From positions 1 through 64,000 of the forward strand of contig NZ_JAMBOS010000008.1 in NCBI RefSeq assembly GCF_023715705.1: 64,000 nt of DNA. Reading direction: 5' to 3'. Position numbers and translations under genes: made by a program. Positions 36,440 to 45,319 of this stretch are shown here, one piece after another (position 1 is the first letter of the stretch; each line of letters starts with the position of its first letter). Source of the DNA: Halalkalibacter oceani (lineage in GTDB: Bacteria > Bacillota > Bacilli > Bacillales > Bacillaceae_D). The notes beneath the pieces are model-generated. The model was not told where the DNA came from and ran no database searches. It was given only the letters and a program-made list of their open reading frames with translations.

Positions 36440-36655
36440 TTTCTTGGGTTAAACAACTTATTGATTTCATGTTCTCGTACTCGAATGGTTTCGGGCTTTA
36501 GATCTTTTTGCTTCGCTGTAGACAAGTAGCCACTCTTTTGCAAAATCGCTAAAAATCTTATCTGTTTCTTCTAAATATGTTCCTTGGTTCAATTCATGAA
36601 CTATAGTGGCTGCAGATTCTTCAGCTTCTTGTTGTGGAGGCTGCAGGCATAGAAG
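36440..36655 (-). pseudogene. Tyrosine recombinase (integrase) N-terminal remnant, frameshifted
   Basis: Two minus-strand frames join into one phage-integrase N-terminal domain: first EAEESAATIVHELNQGTYLE then FSDFAKEWLLVYS, and after a frameshift near 36515 TAKQKDLKPETIRVREHEI. This is the SAM-like core-binding domain found in Bacillus phage/ICE integrases. The catalytic domain is absent: the frame runs into the attachment-like repeat. Dead gene, with its C-terminal side toward the att site as usual. Confidence 0.75.
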
Positions 36656-37055
36656 AAGGGGAGGTAGTGGACCAAGAGTTTAGGTTTTAAGTATAGAGAT
36701 TTAATAGGAGTATTGGAAGCGAATTCACATCTTGCATAGAAGAAACAGTTTATTTTGAAGCAGGGGGGAGTAAAGATATAGGGGATAGCCTTAGGTATGA
36801 ATGACGAAACAACGGCCTGGTCCCTATTGGAACAGTAAAAAGGCGTAAGTCAGGGACTATTGCTAACAAATCCTATGCCACCATTACTGCTCCAATTGAG
36901 CTACGAGAGAATCTTTAGATTACGAACTGTTGTGGAAGATTAAATTGATTCGCAGTAGGTAGATGTTGTAGTGGTGGATAGACGGAAAAAGCTGAATCTG
37001 TAAGCTCTAAAAACCTGAAATAGGTGAAAGCCTTTGAGAATCTCAAAGGCTTTTT
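36656..37055. other. Degraded accessory DNA with a terminator
   Basis: No intact gene. Short coherent stretches (around 36830-36915) end in stops in every frame. A clear terminator AAAGCCTTTGAGA/TCTCAAAGGCTTTTTC lies at 37027-37055, probably left by a lost gene. From 37056 to 37190 I see only AT-rich sequence. Confidence 0.5.
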
Positions 37056-37194
37056 CTTTATATATGTTGTTTTATGTTTCATTTAAATTTGGTTATTGCA
37101 ATTTATTTATTAAAATTTGTAAAGGTAAATTCTTTATAAATACTGGTGTTTGGGTTTGAGTTTTGAAAGGAGGTAAAATTTTCTGACAATTGTA

Positions 37195-37268
37195 TTGACT
37201 TAGATATTCGTATCGATTATTAATTAAAATAACAAAAAGCAACATAACAGAAAATAAAGTAACAAAAA
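37195..37268 (+). promoter_or_regulatory. Promoter and three 15-bp-phased operator repeats of the FAD-oxidoreductase/EutH operon
   Basis: TTGACT (37195) and TATTAA (37218) with a 17-base spacer form the promoter. Just downstream, ATAACAAAAA (37229), ATAACAGAAA (37244) and GTAACAAAAA (37259) repeat at exactly 15-base steps up to the ribosome site. Direct repeats of such AAC-A-rich cores are typical DeoR-family operators, and a DeoR-type regulator is encoded in the cluster at 40073. Confidence 0.65.
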
Positions 37269-37281
37269 GGAGTTAACATCT

Positions 37282-38691
37282 ATGCAAACCATTTTTAAAG
37301 ATGTTGTAGTAATTGGGGGCGGTGTAATTGGTACTGCTATTTTAAGAAAATTATCATTCTACCAATTAGAGATAGCGTTGGTTGAAAAACAACCAGATCT
37401 TTGTGAAGGGGCTAGTAAAGCAAACAGTGGGATTATTCATACAGGGTTTGATGCCCCCCTAGGAACAATAGAAGCGGAATGTTTAAAACGGTCAAGGAAT
37501 TTATGGCCACAACTAGTAGAAGACTTGAAAATTCCATACATTCCTTGTGGTGCTGTAATGGTAGCCACTACTGAGGAAGAAAAAAACATAATAGAAGGAA
37601 AATATATCCCAAATGCTGAGGCAAATGGAGTAGAAGTAGAATGGGTGAGTATAGAAGAGCTATTAGAGACAAATCCTGCGGTAACAAGCAAAGCTATTGG
37701 TGGATTGGTTATTCCAGAGGAAGCTATTTGCGATCCTTTTACTGCAACACGTGCTTATGCTGAATTAGCAGCTCTCAATGGCGCTGAAGTACTATTAGGA
37801 AATGGAGTAGTCGGTATTGAGGAAATACCAGAAGGACTAAAAGTCACCCTTGAAAACAAAGAAGAAATTGTAACTAAGTATGTTGTTAACGCAGCAGGAG
37901 TTTATTCGGACCAAATTGCTAGATTCATTGGTGACGAAAGTTTTCTTATTACACCTAGAAAGGGACAGTTTTTGCTAACGGAAGAAGCAGTAGAGGTCTC
38001 CCAAGTAATTCTTCCTGTTCCAACAGCTAAATCCAAGGGCACCTTAATCTCACCAGTTGTTTTTGGAGGCTTCCTTCTTGGACCTACAGCGGAAGATCAA
38101 GAGGATAAAGATGATCGATCTACTTCTCCTGAGGGAATAGAGCAAATACTAAAAGGGTGTGAGAAATTAATTCCTGATGCAAGAGGATATGATAGTATCC
38201 GTCAGTTTGCAGGTGTGCGGGCTGTCTGTAGTTTAGGAGACTTTGTTATTAAACCTTCAGATGTTAATAACCATATGATACATGCTGCAGGTATTCGTTC
38301 AACTGGTTTATCGGCTTCTCCAGGAGTAGCCGAAATGGTTGGAGAGAAACTAGAAGAAGCGGGCTTGGAGTTGAGAGTAAAAGAAGAGGCGCTTACAGAA
38401 ATTCCAAATCTTTTTAGTGATGATGATGATGAAACTGGAGAAATTATCTGTTTATGCCGGTCCATTTCAAAAGGAGAAATTATTAATGCTTTTAAAGGCC
38501 CTATTCCTCCTGTTACGATTGATGGCGTTAAAAGAAGGACCGGAGCAACACTAGGGGAATGCCAAGGGAACTGCTGTATACCTAAAATAATGGATTTGAT
38601 GAAGGAGAATGGTTCACAGCAACCATTAAAAGGTTTACAGAACTCATATTTAACTGTTAAAGGGGGGGAAACCTCATGCACTACGAACTAG
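37282..38691 (+). CDS. FAD-dependent glycerol-3-phosphate-dehydrogenase-like enzyme with [2Fe-2S] domain
   Basis: 469 residues. DAO/GlpA-type FAD fold: VIGGGVIGTAI at the N-terminus, EGASKANSGIIHTGFD, and VVNAAGVYSDQIARFIGD. The last ~90 residues carry a BFD-like iron-sulfur domain with CLC and CQGNCC. This layout is that of anaerobic GlpA-like or hydroxyglutarate-oxidase-like enzymes that pass electrons to a partner flavoprotein. It overlaps the next gene by 16 bases. The kinase at 41031 suggests a phosphorylated polyol as substrate, but this is inference. Confidence 0.82.
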   Translation: MQTIFKDVVVIGGGVIGTAILRKLSFYQLEIALVEKQPDLCEGASKANSGIIHTGFDAPLGTIEAECLKRSRNLWPQLVEDLKIPYIPCGAVMVATTEEEKNIIEGKYIPNAEANGVEVEWVSIEELLETNPAVTSKAIGGLVIPEEAICDPFTATRAYAELAALNGAEVLLGNGVVGIEEIPEGLKVTLENKEEIVTKYVVNAAGVYSDQIARFIGDESFLITPRKGQFLLTEEAVEVSQVILPVPTAKSKGTLISPVVFGGFLLGPTAEDQEDKDDRSTSPEGIEQILKGCEKLIPDARGYDSIRQFAGVRAVCSLGDFVIKPSDVNNHMIHAAGIRSTGLSASPGVAEMVGEKLEEAGLELRVKEEALTEIPNLFSDDDDETGEIICLCRSISKGEIINAFKGPIPPVTIDGVKRRTGATLGECQGNCCIPKIMDLMKENGSQQPLKGLQNSYLTVKGGETSCTTN

Positions 38692-39521
38692 TTATTATTG
38701 GGGCAGGTTTAATGGGTATTAGGTCAGCCCTTACTGCTAAAGAACTGGGAATTCAAAGCGTATTACTGGTAGATTATGAAAAAGAAATAGGCGGCTTTGG
38801 ATCGAGTCTATTTGAAAGAGAAGAATTTCAAAAGGAAAAAGGTTTAATTGAAAGGGCAAAGAAATTGCCTTATGAATGTTGGCAACAAGCTACGGTTGTA
38901 GGTTTTTTTGCAGGAGAAAACGGAGAAACTCATGAATTCAGCATTCAAACCCCAACAGGTACGAAAGAAATCCTCGCAGATAAGATAATTTTAAGCTCAG
39001 GTACTCTTGAAAAGCCACGAGAAGCCCATCAAATCGGAGGTACACGTCCTTCCGGGATAATGACTCCTTTAATGGCTTTAAGTCTACTGGAGAGAAACCA
39101 GCTCCCAGGCTATCAAAGTATTGTTTTTGAGAACGGTAAGGTGTCCGCAGCCGTTGCAAATTTATTAGAAGAGCATGGAAGTCACGTTACAAGAATTGAT
39201 GGAGAAATAGAGAAAGTTATCGACATCCAAGGAAACTCTCGTATTAGTAAAGTAACATTTGAGAATGTGGTGACAGGTGAGTTTACTAGTTATGAATGCG
39301 ACACTTTAGTATTTAGTGAAGGTGCAATTCCGTGTACTTTTTATTTAAAGGGCACTTCGATTGAAAGAGATGAACACCATTTTATTGTCGTTGACGAAAA
39401 GGGGAAAACCAACATCCCTGGGATTGTCGCGTTGGGAAGCTGTACAAACAAGACCGATAAGTTTGATTACCATTCCGAAGCTCAATCTCATGGAATCATT
39501 AGGGAATTAATGACTGTTTAG
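38676..39521 (+). CDS. FAD/NAD(P)-binding oxidoreductase, partner subunit
   Basis: 281 residues, short two-Rossmann flavoprotein: N-terminal IIGAGLMGIRSALTAKELG, GGFGSS, central SGTLEKPREAHQIGGTRPSG, and a C-terminal GIVALGSCT FAD motif. It resembles the small pyridine-nucleotide-disulfide-type subunit that accompanies GlpA-like enzymes. It lacks the CxxxxC disulfide centre. Overlap with the preceding gene supports a heteromer. Confidence 0.78.
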   Translation: MHYELVIIGAGLMGIRSALTAKELGIQSVLLVDYEKEIGGFGSSLFEREEFQKEKGLIERAKKLPYECWQQATVVGFFAGENGETHEFSIQTPTGTKEILADKIILSSGTLEKPREAHQIGGTRPSGIMTPLMALSLLERNQLPGYQSIVFENGKVSAAVANLLEEHGSHVTRIDGEIEKVIDIQGNSRISKVTFENVVTGEFTSYECDTLVFSEGAIPCTFYLKGTSIERDEHHFIVVDEKGKTNIPGIVALGSCTNKTDKFDYHSEAQSHGIIRELMTV

Positions 39522-39535
39522 ATTAGGGAGGATAA

Positions 39536-39991
39536 ATGATGAAATTAAAAGATTTCTTTACAATCAATGCTCCGAAAGAAAACGTATGGGAAGTGTTTAT
39601 GAATGTAGAAAAATTAGCAAGTTGTGTCCCAGGCTGTGAAAATATGATTGCCCTTAGTGATACAGAGTATGAAGCGGACATGGATGTAAAGACGAAGTTT
39701 ATGAAAATTCGCTTCAAAGCAAATGGACGATTAAAAGATATGGTGGAAGGAGAAGAGCTTAATGTTGAAATGGTAGGTAAACCTATGAAGCTAGCTGGTT
39801 TGTTTAAAACAAAACTTAAAGTACAACTAGAGGAAGTAGAGCAAGGACAAACAAAAGTCACGTATGATATGGACCTCCAGATGACTGGAAGATTAGCTTC
39901 TCTTGGGGATGTCTTGATGAAAGGGACTGTAAAGAAATCTGGTGATGAGTTTGCGGAAAACGTACAGGCTTTATTTATTAAAGCATCTTAA
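39536..39991 (+). CDS. CoxG-like SRPBCC protein
   Basis: 151 residues of the CoxG/SRPBCC (START-like) fold: KLKDFFTINAPKENVWEVF, CVPGCE, and YDMDLQMTGRLASLGDVL as in carbon-monoxide-dehydrogenase subunit G. CoxG proteins bind a hydrophobic ligand or link enzymes to the membrane. No CO dehydrogenase is nearby, so here it may connect the flavoproteins to the quinone pool. GGGAGG precedes ATG. Confidence 0.82.
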   Translation: MMKLKDFFTINAPKENVWEVFMNVEKLASCVPGCENMIALSDTEYEADMDVKTKFMKIRFKANGRLKDMVEGEELNVEMVGKPMKLAGLFKTKLKVQLEEVEQGQTKVTYDMDLQMTGRLASLGDVLMKGTVKKSGDEFAENVQALFIKAS

Positions 39992-40072
39992 TATGGAATA
40001 GGTCGCTACTTCTTTGCTCATATCCTAATGGGAATATAGTATAATTCTTTAAAAAAAGGTTTAGGTGATTTA

Positions 40073-40840
40073 ATGTTGCAGGAAGAGCGCCATAAAAAAA
40101 TCTTAGAGCAATTGGAAGTAAATAATACAATACGCATTGCGCAAATCTCTGAAAAGTTAGGGGTGACGCCTCAAACGGTTCGAAGAGATTTATCCGAACT
40201 TGAAAAAGCAGGATTCATAAAAAAAGTCCATGGTGGTGCAGTATTAAACAGAACGAACATGGAACCTCCATATTCTAAACGAGCTAGTACAAGTATACCC
40301 GAAAAAGAAAGAATTGCCGAAAAAGCAGCTGAAATCGTAGAAGACGGGGATGCGATTTATATCGATATAGGTACAACCACTTTATTAATGGCCAAAAAGT
40401 TAAAATCACGAAAAAACTTAACTGTTATCACTAATTCTCTACTTGTAGCTATCGAATTAGCGGACTCTACTGGAATCAAAGTCATTCTGAGTGGTGGAGA
40501 GCTAAGGGGTAAAGAGCTTTCGTTATCTGGACCAATTAGCAATCAAAGTATTCAAAACATTTTCATTGATAAAGCATTTATCGGTGTTGGTGGTCTCTCC
40601 GTTGACAGCGGATATACTGATTTTCATATCCATGAATCAGAATTTAGAAGGATGATGATAGCTCATGCAAAAATGAGTTATGCGTTAGCAGACCATTCAA
40701 AAATAAATGTTGTAGCTATTTTTAAATCGGCAGATATCCATGAAATAGAAGTACTTATTACAGATGAAAAGACGCCGAATTCAATCATTCACGTTTTAGA
40801 GGAAAAAGGTATTGAAGTCATTGTTGTACCTGAAAATTAA
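40073..40840 (+). CDS. DeoR/GlpR-family transcriptional regulator
   Basis: 255 residues. N-terminal DeoR helix-turn-helix (RHKKILEQL ... ISEKLGVTPQTVRRDLSEL, HGGAVL) and C-terminal sugar-phosphate sensor (DIGTTTLLMAKKL, GGELRGKELSLSGP, DKAFIGVGGL). The effector is likely a phosphorylated metabolite of the pathway. Probable operators are the 15-bp repeats at 37229. The start has only GGTGATTTA upstream. Confidence 0.9.
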   Translation: MLQEERHKKILEQLEVNNTIRIAQISEKLGVTPQTVRRDLSELEKAGFIKKVHGGAVLNRTNMEPPYSKRASTSIPEKERIAEKAAEIVEDGDAIYIDIGTTTLLMAKKLKSRKNLTVITNSLLVAIELADSTGIKVILSGGELRGKELSLSGPISNQSIQNIFIDKAFIGVGGLSVDSGYTDFHIHESEFRRMMIAHAKMSYALADHSKINVVAIFKSADIHEIEVLITDEKTPNSIIHVLEEKGIEVIVVPEN

Positions 40841-40871
40841 GATTGCTAGATGGTTATTTAAATATCTATTT

Positions 40872-40916
40872 TGACGGTGTGCAGGCAAAATAAGCCACTA
40901 GTAGCCGTCAAAATAC
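40872..40916. other. Inverted repeat between regulator and kinase
   Basis: TTTTGACGG (40872) and CCGTCAAAA (40907) form a perfect 9-base inverted repeat around 27 bases. No T run follows. It could be a weak terminator for the regulator or a remnant of an insertion; the rest of the 190-base gap has no strong signal. Confidence 0.45.
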
Positions 40917-41030
40917 AAGAATATATCAGAATATTCTGTATTTAATTGTTTAACAAATTTTAACCATGAGTCTTTTGTGAAATGATAACTCAAAAGAAGG
41001 TGAATTTTTTATAAAGTTAGAGGTGATTTA

Positions 41031-42581
41031 ATGAAAAATAAATATATTCTTTCAATTGACCAAGGAACTACAGGGACCAAGGTAATACTCTTGAATCAAG
41101 AGGCAAAAATACATGCATGGAGTTATCAAAAACATAATCAATATTATCCTAAGCCGGGGTGGGCAGAACATAACCCAGAGGAAATATGGAGGAAGATTCA
41201 AACAGGAATTGAAACCGTCTTATCAGAAGGTGGCGTTACCCCTAAAGAGATAGAGGCTGTGGGGCTAGCAAATCAGGGTGAAACAGTAATGTTTTGGGAC
41301 TCCGATGACGGTAGGCCACTTTACCCAGCCGTATTATGGTCTTGCCGACGTTCCCAAGAAATTTCAGAAAATTGGAGAGAGGAAGAGAATTGGAACGAGA
41401 AAGTCAATCGGAAAACGGGCTTGCATATTGATCCCTACTTTTCAGCAACAAAGATACGCTGGATGATGGAGAATATAGAAAGTGTGCAGGAGGCCATTCA
41501 GTTAAATGTAGCCCGATGTAGTACTCTTGATTCTTGGTTAATATGGAAAATGACAGGGGGGGAGTCATTCTTAACTGATTCTTCGACTGCAGCGCGGACA
41601 CTTTTGTATAACATTTATTCAGAAGAATGGGATCAAGAAATAATGGATTATCTTCAAATTGAACGGGATTGGCTTCCATCAGTTGAGCCAACTGTAGGCT
41701 TTTTTGGTACTACGAATCCAAGTGTATTTTGTGGAATTGAAGCTCCGATAAGAGTGAGCATGGTTGATCAACCAGCAGCATTATATGGACACCTATGTAT
41801 TGAACCAGGTTCTTCTAAATGTACTTTCGGAACTGGGTGTTTTGTCTATATGAATGTAGGCGAGGATGTACGGCCTGCTGATAATAAAAACCTAATGTCA
41901 ACGATAGTTTGGAAGAAGAATAACAGAGTAAATTACGCCTATGATGGAGCTATATATTCTGCAGGGTCCGCGATTGAATGGGGAATTAATTCGATGAATT
42001 TATATCCTGGCGTCGAGGAGCTCCAAAGTGCTTCCGAAACATGGTATGAACAATTGAAGCATAATGAATCTAGCGATGTCTGGTTTGTCCCAGCGTTAAG
42101 CGGTATGGCTACACCTTATTGGGATTCTGATATAAGGGGTGGGTTTGTAGGGATATCACACAATACCTCTAAGGAAGATATGGCTAAATCCATATTAGAA
42201 GGAATTGCTCATCGTGTCGCTGATGTACTGGAGGAGATGAATAAGGTATCTTCTAGACCATTAAAATCCTTAAAAGTAGATGGTCGTCTTACTGAAAATC
42301 CATATCTAATGCAGTTTCAGGCTAACATATTAGGTATTCCTGTTGAAGTGCCAAGTACAGTTGAAACAACTGGGGTTGGTTTGGGGTATTTAGTAGGAGA
42401 AGCACTTAATTGGTGGATACCGGAAGCTTTAAAAGAATCGAACTTAATTGAGTCTAAAATCTATTACCCCAAAATGAATAATCATAATAAGGAAGTAGTA
42501 AGGAAGCATTGGAAAAAAATCGTCCATGGACTCCAAGGGATTCATAAAGAGGGTGGAAAATCCACTGCTATGCTCACTTAA
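41031..42581 (+). CDS. FGGY carbohydrate kinase, glycerol-kinase-like with altered substrate pocket
   Basis: 516 residues. FGGY fold: IDQGTTGTKVILL (phosphate 1), GLANQGETVMFW, LWSCRRS, MVDQPAALYGH, TFGTGCFVYMN and GMATPYWDSDIRGGFVGIS. Compared with E. coli GlpK, the Asp-Gln (DQ) and Trp that touch glycerol are kept, but the Arg of the NQRET motif (R83) is Gly here (NQGET). The kinase is therefore probably not a plain glycerol kinase; another small polyol or amino alcohol is more likely. AGAGGTG precedes the ATG. Confidence 0.85.
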   Translation: MKNKYILSIDQGTTGTKVILLNQEAKIHAWSYQKHNQYYPKPGWAEHNPEEIWRKIQTGIETVLSEGGVTPKEIEAVGLANQGETVMFWDSDDGRPLYPAVLWSCRRSQEISENWREEENWNEKVNRKTGLHIDPYFSATKIRWMMENIESVQEAIQLNVARCSTLDSWLIWKMTGGESFLTDSSTAARTLLYNIYSEEWDQEIMDYLQIERDWLPSVEPTVGFFGTTNPSVFCGIEAPIRVSMVDQPAALYGHLCIEPGSSKCTFGTGCFVYMNVGEDVRPADNKNLMSTIVWKKNNRVNYAYDGAIYSAGSAIEWGINSMNLYPGVEELQSASETWYEQLKHNESSDVWFVPALSGMATPYWDSDIRGGFVGISHNTSKEDMAKSILEGIAHRVADVLEEMNKVSSRPLKSLKVDGRLTENPYLMQFQANILGIPVEVPSTVETTGVGLGYLVGEALNWWIPEALKESNLIESKIYYPKMNNHNKEVVRKHWKKIVHGLQGIHKEGGKSTAMLT

Positions 42582-42677
42582 ATCAAATCTCCATAGTGAG
42601 GTTTAAATTATTAAAACTACATCAATGCTAAGTCTCCCTTGAAAAGAAAGTTAAAAAAATTAAAAGGAGCGATAGGT

Positions 42678-43802
42678 ATGTCATTCGATGAATTAATAAT
42701 TTGGGTTATGGCCATTGGTATAATTCTTGGTGGAGTAGATAGAATAATAGGTAATAAATTTGGACTGGGGGAAAAATTTGAGGAAGGATTTAACGCGATG
42801 GGTCCATTGGCTTTGGGTATGATTGGTATTATTACACTATCGCCTGTGCTTGCTAAAATCCTAAGTCCAATAATAGTACCAATTTTTGGTTTGGTTGGAG
42901 CTGACCCTTCAATGTTTGCCTCCATTCTCGCGATTGATATGGGAGGATACCAGCTGGCAATGGAATTAGCTGAGAGTGAACAAGCTGCTCTTTTCTCTGG
43001 ATTAATAGTTGCATCAATGCTAGGATGTACAATTGTATTTTCTATCCCTGTTGGTATCGGGTTAATAGATTTTAAAGACAGACCATTTTTTGCAAAAGGT
43101 ATACTTGCGGGGTTAACTACCATTCCTATAGGTGCTCTTGTTGGTGGGAGTATTGCAGGATTTGACTTAGTTGGGATGCTTATCAATCTTATTCCTGTTA
43201 TTATTTTATCCATTGTATTGATTATAGGTCTAATCACAAAGCCGGACTTTTTTATTCGGTGTGCATTACTCTTTTCCAAAATTATGGTGGTCATCATTAC
43301 TGCAGGCCTTTTAGCTGCTGGATTTGAATTTCTTACAGGAGTTGTAATTATACCGGGTATGGCTCCAATAATGGAAGGTGTTGAAGTTGTAGGCCATATT
43401 GGAATTATATTACTTGGCGCTTTCCCGATATTACATCTTATCGTCAAAGTTTTAGAAAAACCTTTACAAAAATTAGGGAGATTATTAGGAATGAACTCTG
43501 TTGGGGCTGCCGGAATTGTTATAAGTATGGCTAATAGTATTCCGGTATATAAAATGATTAAGGATATGGATAACAGAGGGAAAGTCCTTAACGTAGCATT
43601 TCTTGTACCAGCCACAGCTGCATTAGGAGACCATCTTGGATTTACAGGAGGGGTTCAGCCAAGTATGATAACTGCTGTTATCGTGAGTAAATTAATTGCT
43701 GGAGTGTTTGCTATTGGAGTTGCATATTGGCTTAGTAGGGATTTAGCTAGTCAAAACTACGTTTTAAATGAGGAAACTGCTAAAGTAGCAAAGACTTCTT
43801 AA
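42678..43802 (+). CDS. EutH-family transporter
   Basis: 374 residues, about ten hydrophobic helices, strongly similar in pattern to the ethanolamine transporter EutH (MAIGIILGGVDRI, GMIGIITLSPVLA, AIDMGGYQLAMELA, FLVPATAALGDHLGF). No eut lyase, microcompartment or reactivase genes are present, so its substrate is open: likely a small neutral or cationic alcohol used by the kinase. ATG 42678 follows AAAGGAG; the frame opens 39 bases earlier. Confidence 0.85.
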   Translation: MSFDELIIWVMAIGIILGGVDRIIGNKFGLGEKFEEGFNAMGPLALGMIGIITLSPVLAKILSPIIVPIFGLVGADPSMFASILAIDMGGYQLAMELAESEQAALFSGLIVASMLGCTIVFSIPVGIGLIDFKDRPFFAKGILAGLTTIPIGALVGGSIAGFDLVGMLINLIPVIILSIVLIIGLITKPDFFIRCALLFSKIMVVIITAGLLAAGFEFLTGVVIIPGMAPIMEGVEVVGHIGIILLGAFPILHLIVKVLEKPLQKLGRLLGMNSVGAAGIVISMANSIPVYKMIKDMDNRGKVLNVAFLVPATAALGDHLGFTGGVQPSMITAVIVSKLIAGVFAIGVAYWLSRDLASQNYVLNEETAKVAKTS

Positions 43803-43954
43803 AGTGCTTAAATAGAAAGGGATGCCCAGTAGGTTTGTTCAATAGTAACAATTTTTATATGGAAACACTTTAACTATTAATGTTGAGCTAATAGTAAAAA
43901 CTACAGCGTAAAAGTTATTCTTTGGTAGGTAATTATAACAATAAACTACTAAAG

Positions 43955-43988
43955 AGGTTCCTCCGTTTACCAAGAGGAACCTTTTTTT
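43955..43988 (+). terminator. Terminator after the EutH operon
   Basis: AGGTTCCTC / GAGGAACCT perfect stem followed by seven T's, 150 bases after the EutH stop. Confidence 0.88.
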
Positions 43989-44113
43989 AGTTGTTGAATT
44001 AAAAGGAAAAGTTCTTAACTTGTCCATAACTGTTATTCAATGCCCTTTATGAAACTTTTAGATCACTTTAAAATTAAACAAGCACATTATACCGGGTTTA
44101 GTTCATTAAATAA

Positions 44114-44251
44114 AGTCCTGAGCAATGGAGTGAATGGATGAGCGAACAGGGCATTACCACCGCAATTTTAGACCGACTATTACATCGAGTAGAAGTTATC
44201 CATATGAATGGTGATAGCTATCGAATGAAAAACAGAAAAAATATATTCTAA
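44114..44251 (+). pseudogene. IS21-family IstB C-terminal fragment
   Basis: A 45-codon tail translating to TTAILDRLLHRVEVIHMNG then SYRMKNRK, the characteristic end of IstB ATPase helper proteins. Nothing upstream of ~44110 continues the frame, so only the last part of the IS remains. Confidence 0.7.
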
Positions 44252-44299
44252 ATAGGCAAGTGTAAAGTGCTAATTAGCAAAAAGTGTAAATTTCTACTT

Positions 44300-44650
44300 G
44301 GCGGTTACACAGAAGATGCGGCAAGATATTCCAATGATTTAAAAGGTTTACAACAAGAACATTTTGAAGCTATTTTTCTTAATACAACAAATGTTCTTAT
44401 TGGAAGAAAGCATATTTTTTAAGGTTCAATAAACTCAAGTATTGTTCGTCCAAGAGAGACATTCAAAGAAGCAATTAGATTAAGTACTTTAATTATTGTG
44501 GCACATAACCATCCAAGTCAGTACAAGTCATGAAGATATAGAAGTAATAAAAAGATTGAGGGACGTAGGAAAAAACAATTAGATGACCTATTAGACCATG
44601 TAATTATCGGACAAGGAGGAATATGTGTCATTGAAAGGATATGTTTAAGA
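44300..44650 (+). pseudogene. RadC (JAB domain) DNA-repair protein pseudogene
   Basis: Consecutive fragments in shifted frames read as RadC: LQQEHFEAIFLNTTN, then after a stop [20 protein letters not shown] and VAHNHPS (part of the JAMM motif), then EDIEVIKRLRDVGK and LLDHVIIGQGG. Stops at ~44421 and ~44533 and at least one frameshift kill the gene. In this context RadC-like genes usually ride on mobile elements. Confidence 0.75.
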
Positions 44651-44654
44651 CAAG

Positions 44655-45319
44655 TGCTACTACACCCCATTTATACGTAAACTCCTGAAAAGCCAATTCT
44701 GTTTCCTCAATAGTTAACGCTTGATAGACTTTCTTAAAATCGAACATTATTTGGTTCTGTTCTTTGTATGTTATTTCATAGAGTTGTGGATTTGATGGAT
44801 GACACACAATTTAATTTCTGTCTGCAGGAAAACAGATTGGATGGCTTTAGAAAAGCCAGAAAGCTCATCCTTACAAGCAGTGAGGATATTGGCAACCTCT
44901 TTCTATTTTTAAGGTCTGTACACACTCCTAGCCAGAAGCTAGCACTTTCATTCTGTCCAATCCAAATACCGAGAATTTTCTTCTGGGCCGGACTCGGAGA
45001 TGCCCAACACACTGGAGGCTGTCTTATTGATGATTCGATTATCTTTCCGCATATTAAGGTGGATCGTATTAAGAAACACAATAGGATACTAAGTATTTTA
45101 AGCTCTGAGTTACCAAATTTCGTTTAATTGTTTTTTGACTATACCCGTTCCGGTTATTGCCGGTATTGTCACCCTTTTGTACCTAGCTGAGAGTCGATTT
45201 CAGCTTCAAACACTTCCTAAAACGTGCCCTTAAAAGTTTTTCATCATTTCAAGAACGTCCTCAACCGATTTATACTCACTTGTCAATTCTTTAATCGTTT
45301 TATTTGCGTAGTCATGCAT
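44655..45319 (-). pseudogene. IS256-family transposase, degraded and truncated
   Basis: Minus strand. N-terminus from 45319 (after AGGAGGGG): NKTIKELTSEYKSVEDVLEM, a stop, then in other frames KKILGIWIGQNESASFWLGV, a fragment ending with KSTTL, and VYQALTIEETELAF. These are IS256 transposase segments in the right order, broken by several frameshifts. The right catalytic end is missing where it abuts the radC remnant. Confidence 0.78.

Noticed and set aside
36274-36543. 89-codon minus-strand open frame
   Set aside because: Only its first part is a shifted integrase fragment; the rest is the complement of the terminator and att-like repeat. Treated as part of the integrase pseudogene.
40872-40916. 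Insertion-sequence ends flanking 40872-40916
   Set aside because: The 9-base inverted repeat encloses only 27 bases and has no target duplication; kept as an unexplained inverted repeat.
42617-43615. 332-codon open frame antisense to the EutH gene
   Set aside because: Its composition (runs of Ile, Pro, Asn) is the mirror of a hydrophobic membrane protein; no ribosome site, and the plus strand is a clear EutH.
44768-45127. 119-codon plus-strand frame
   Set aside because: It is antisense to the IS256 transposase remnant, which is recognisable on the minus strand.
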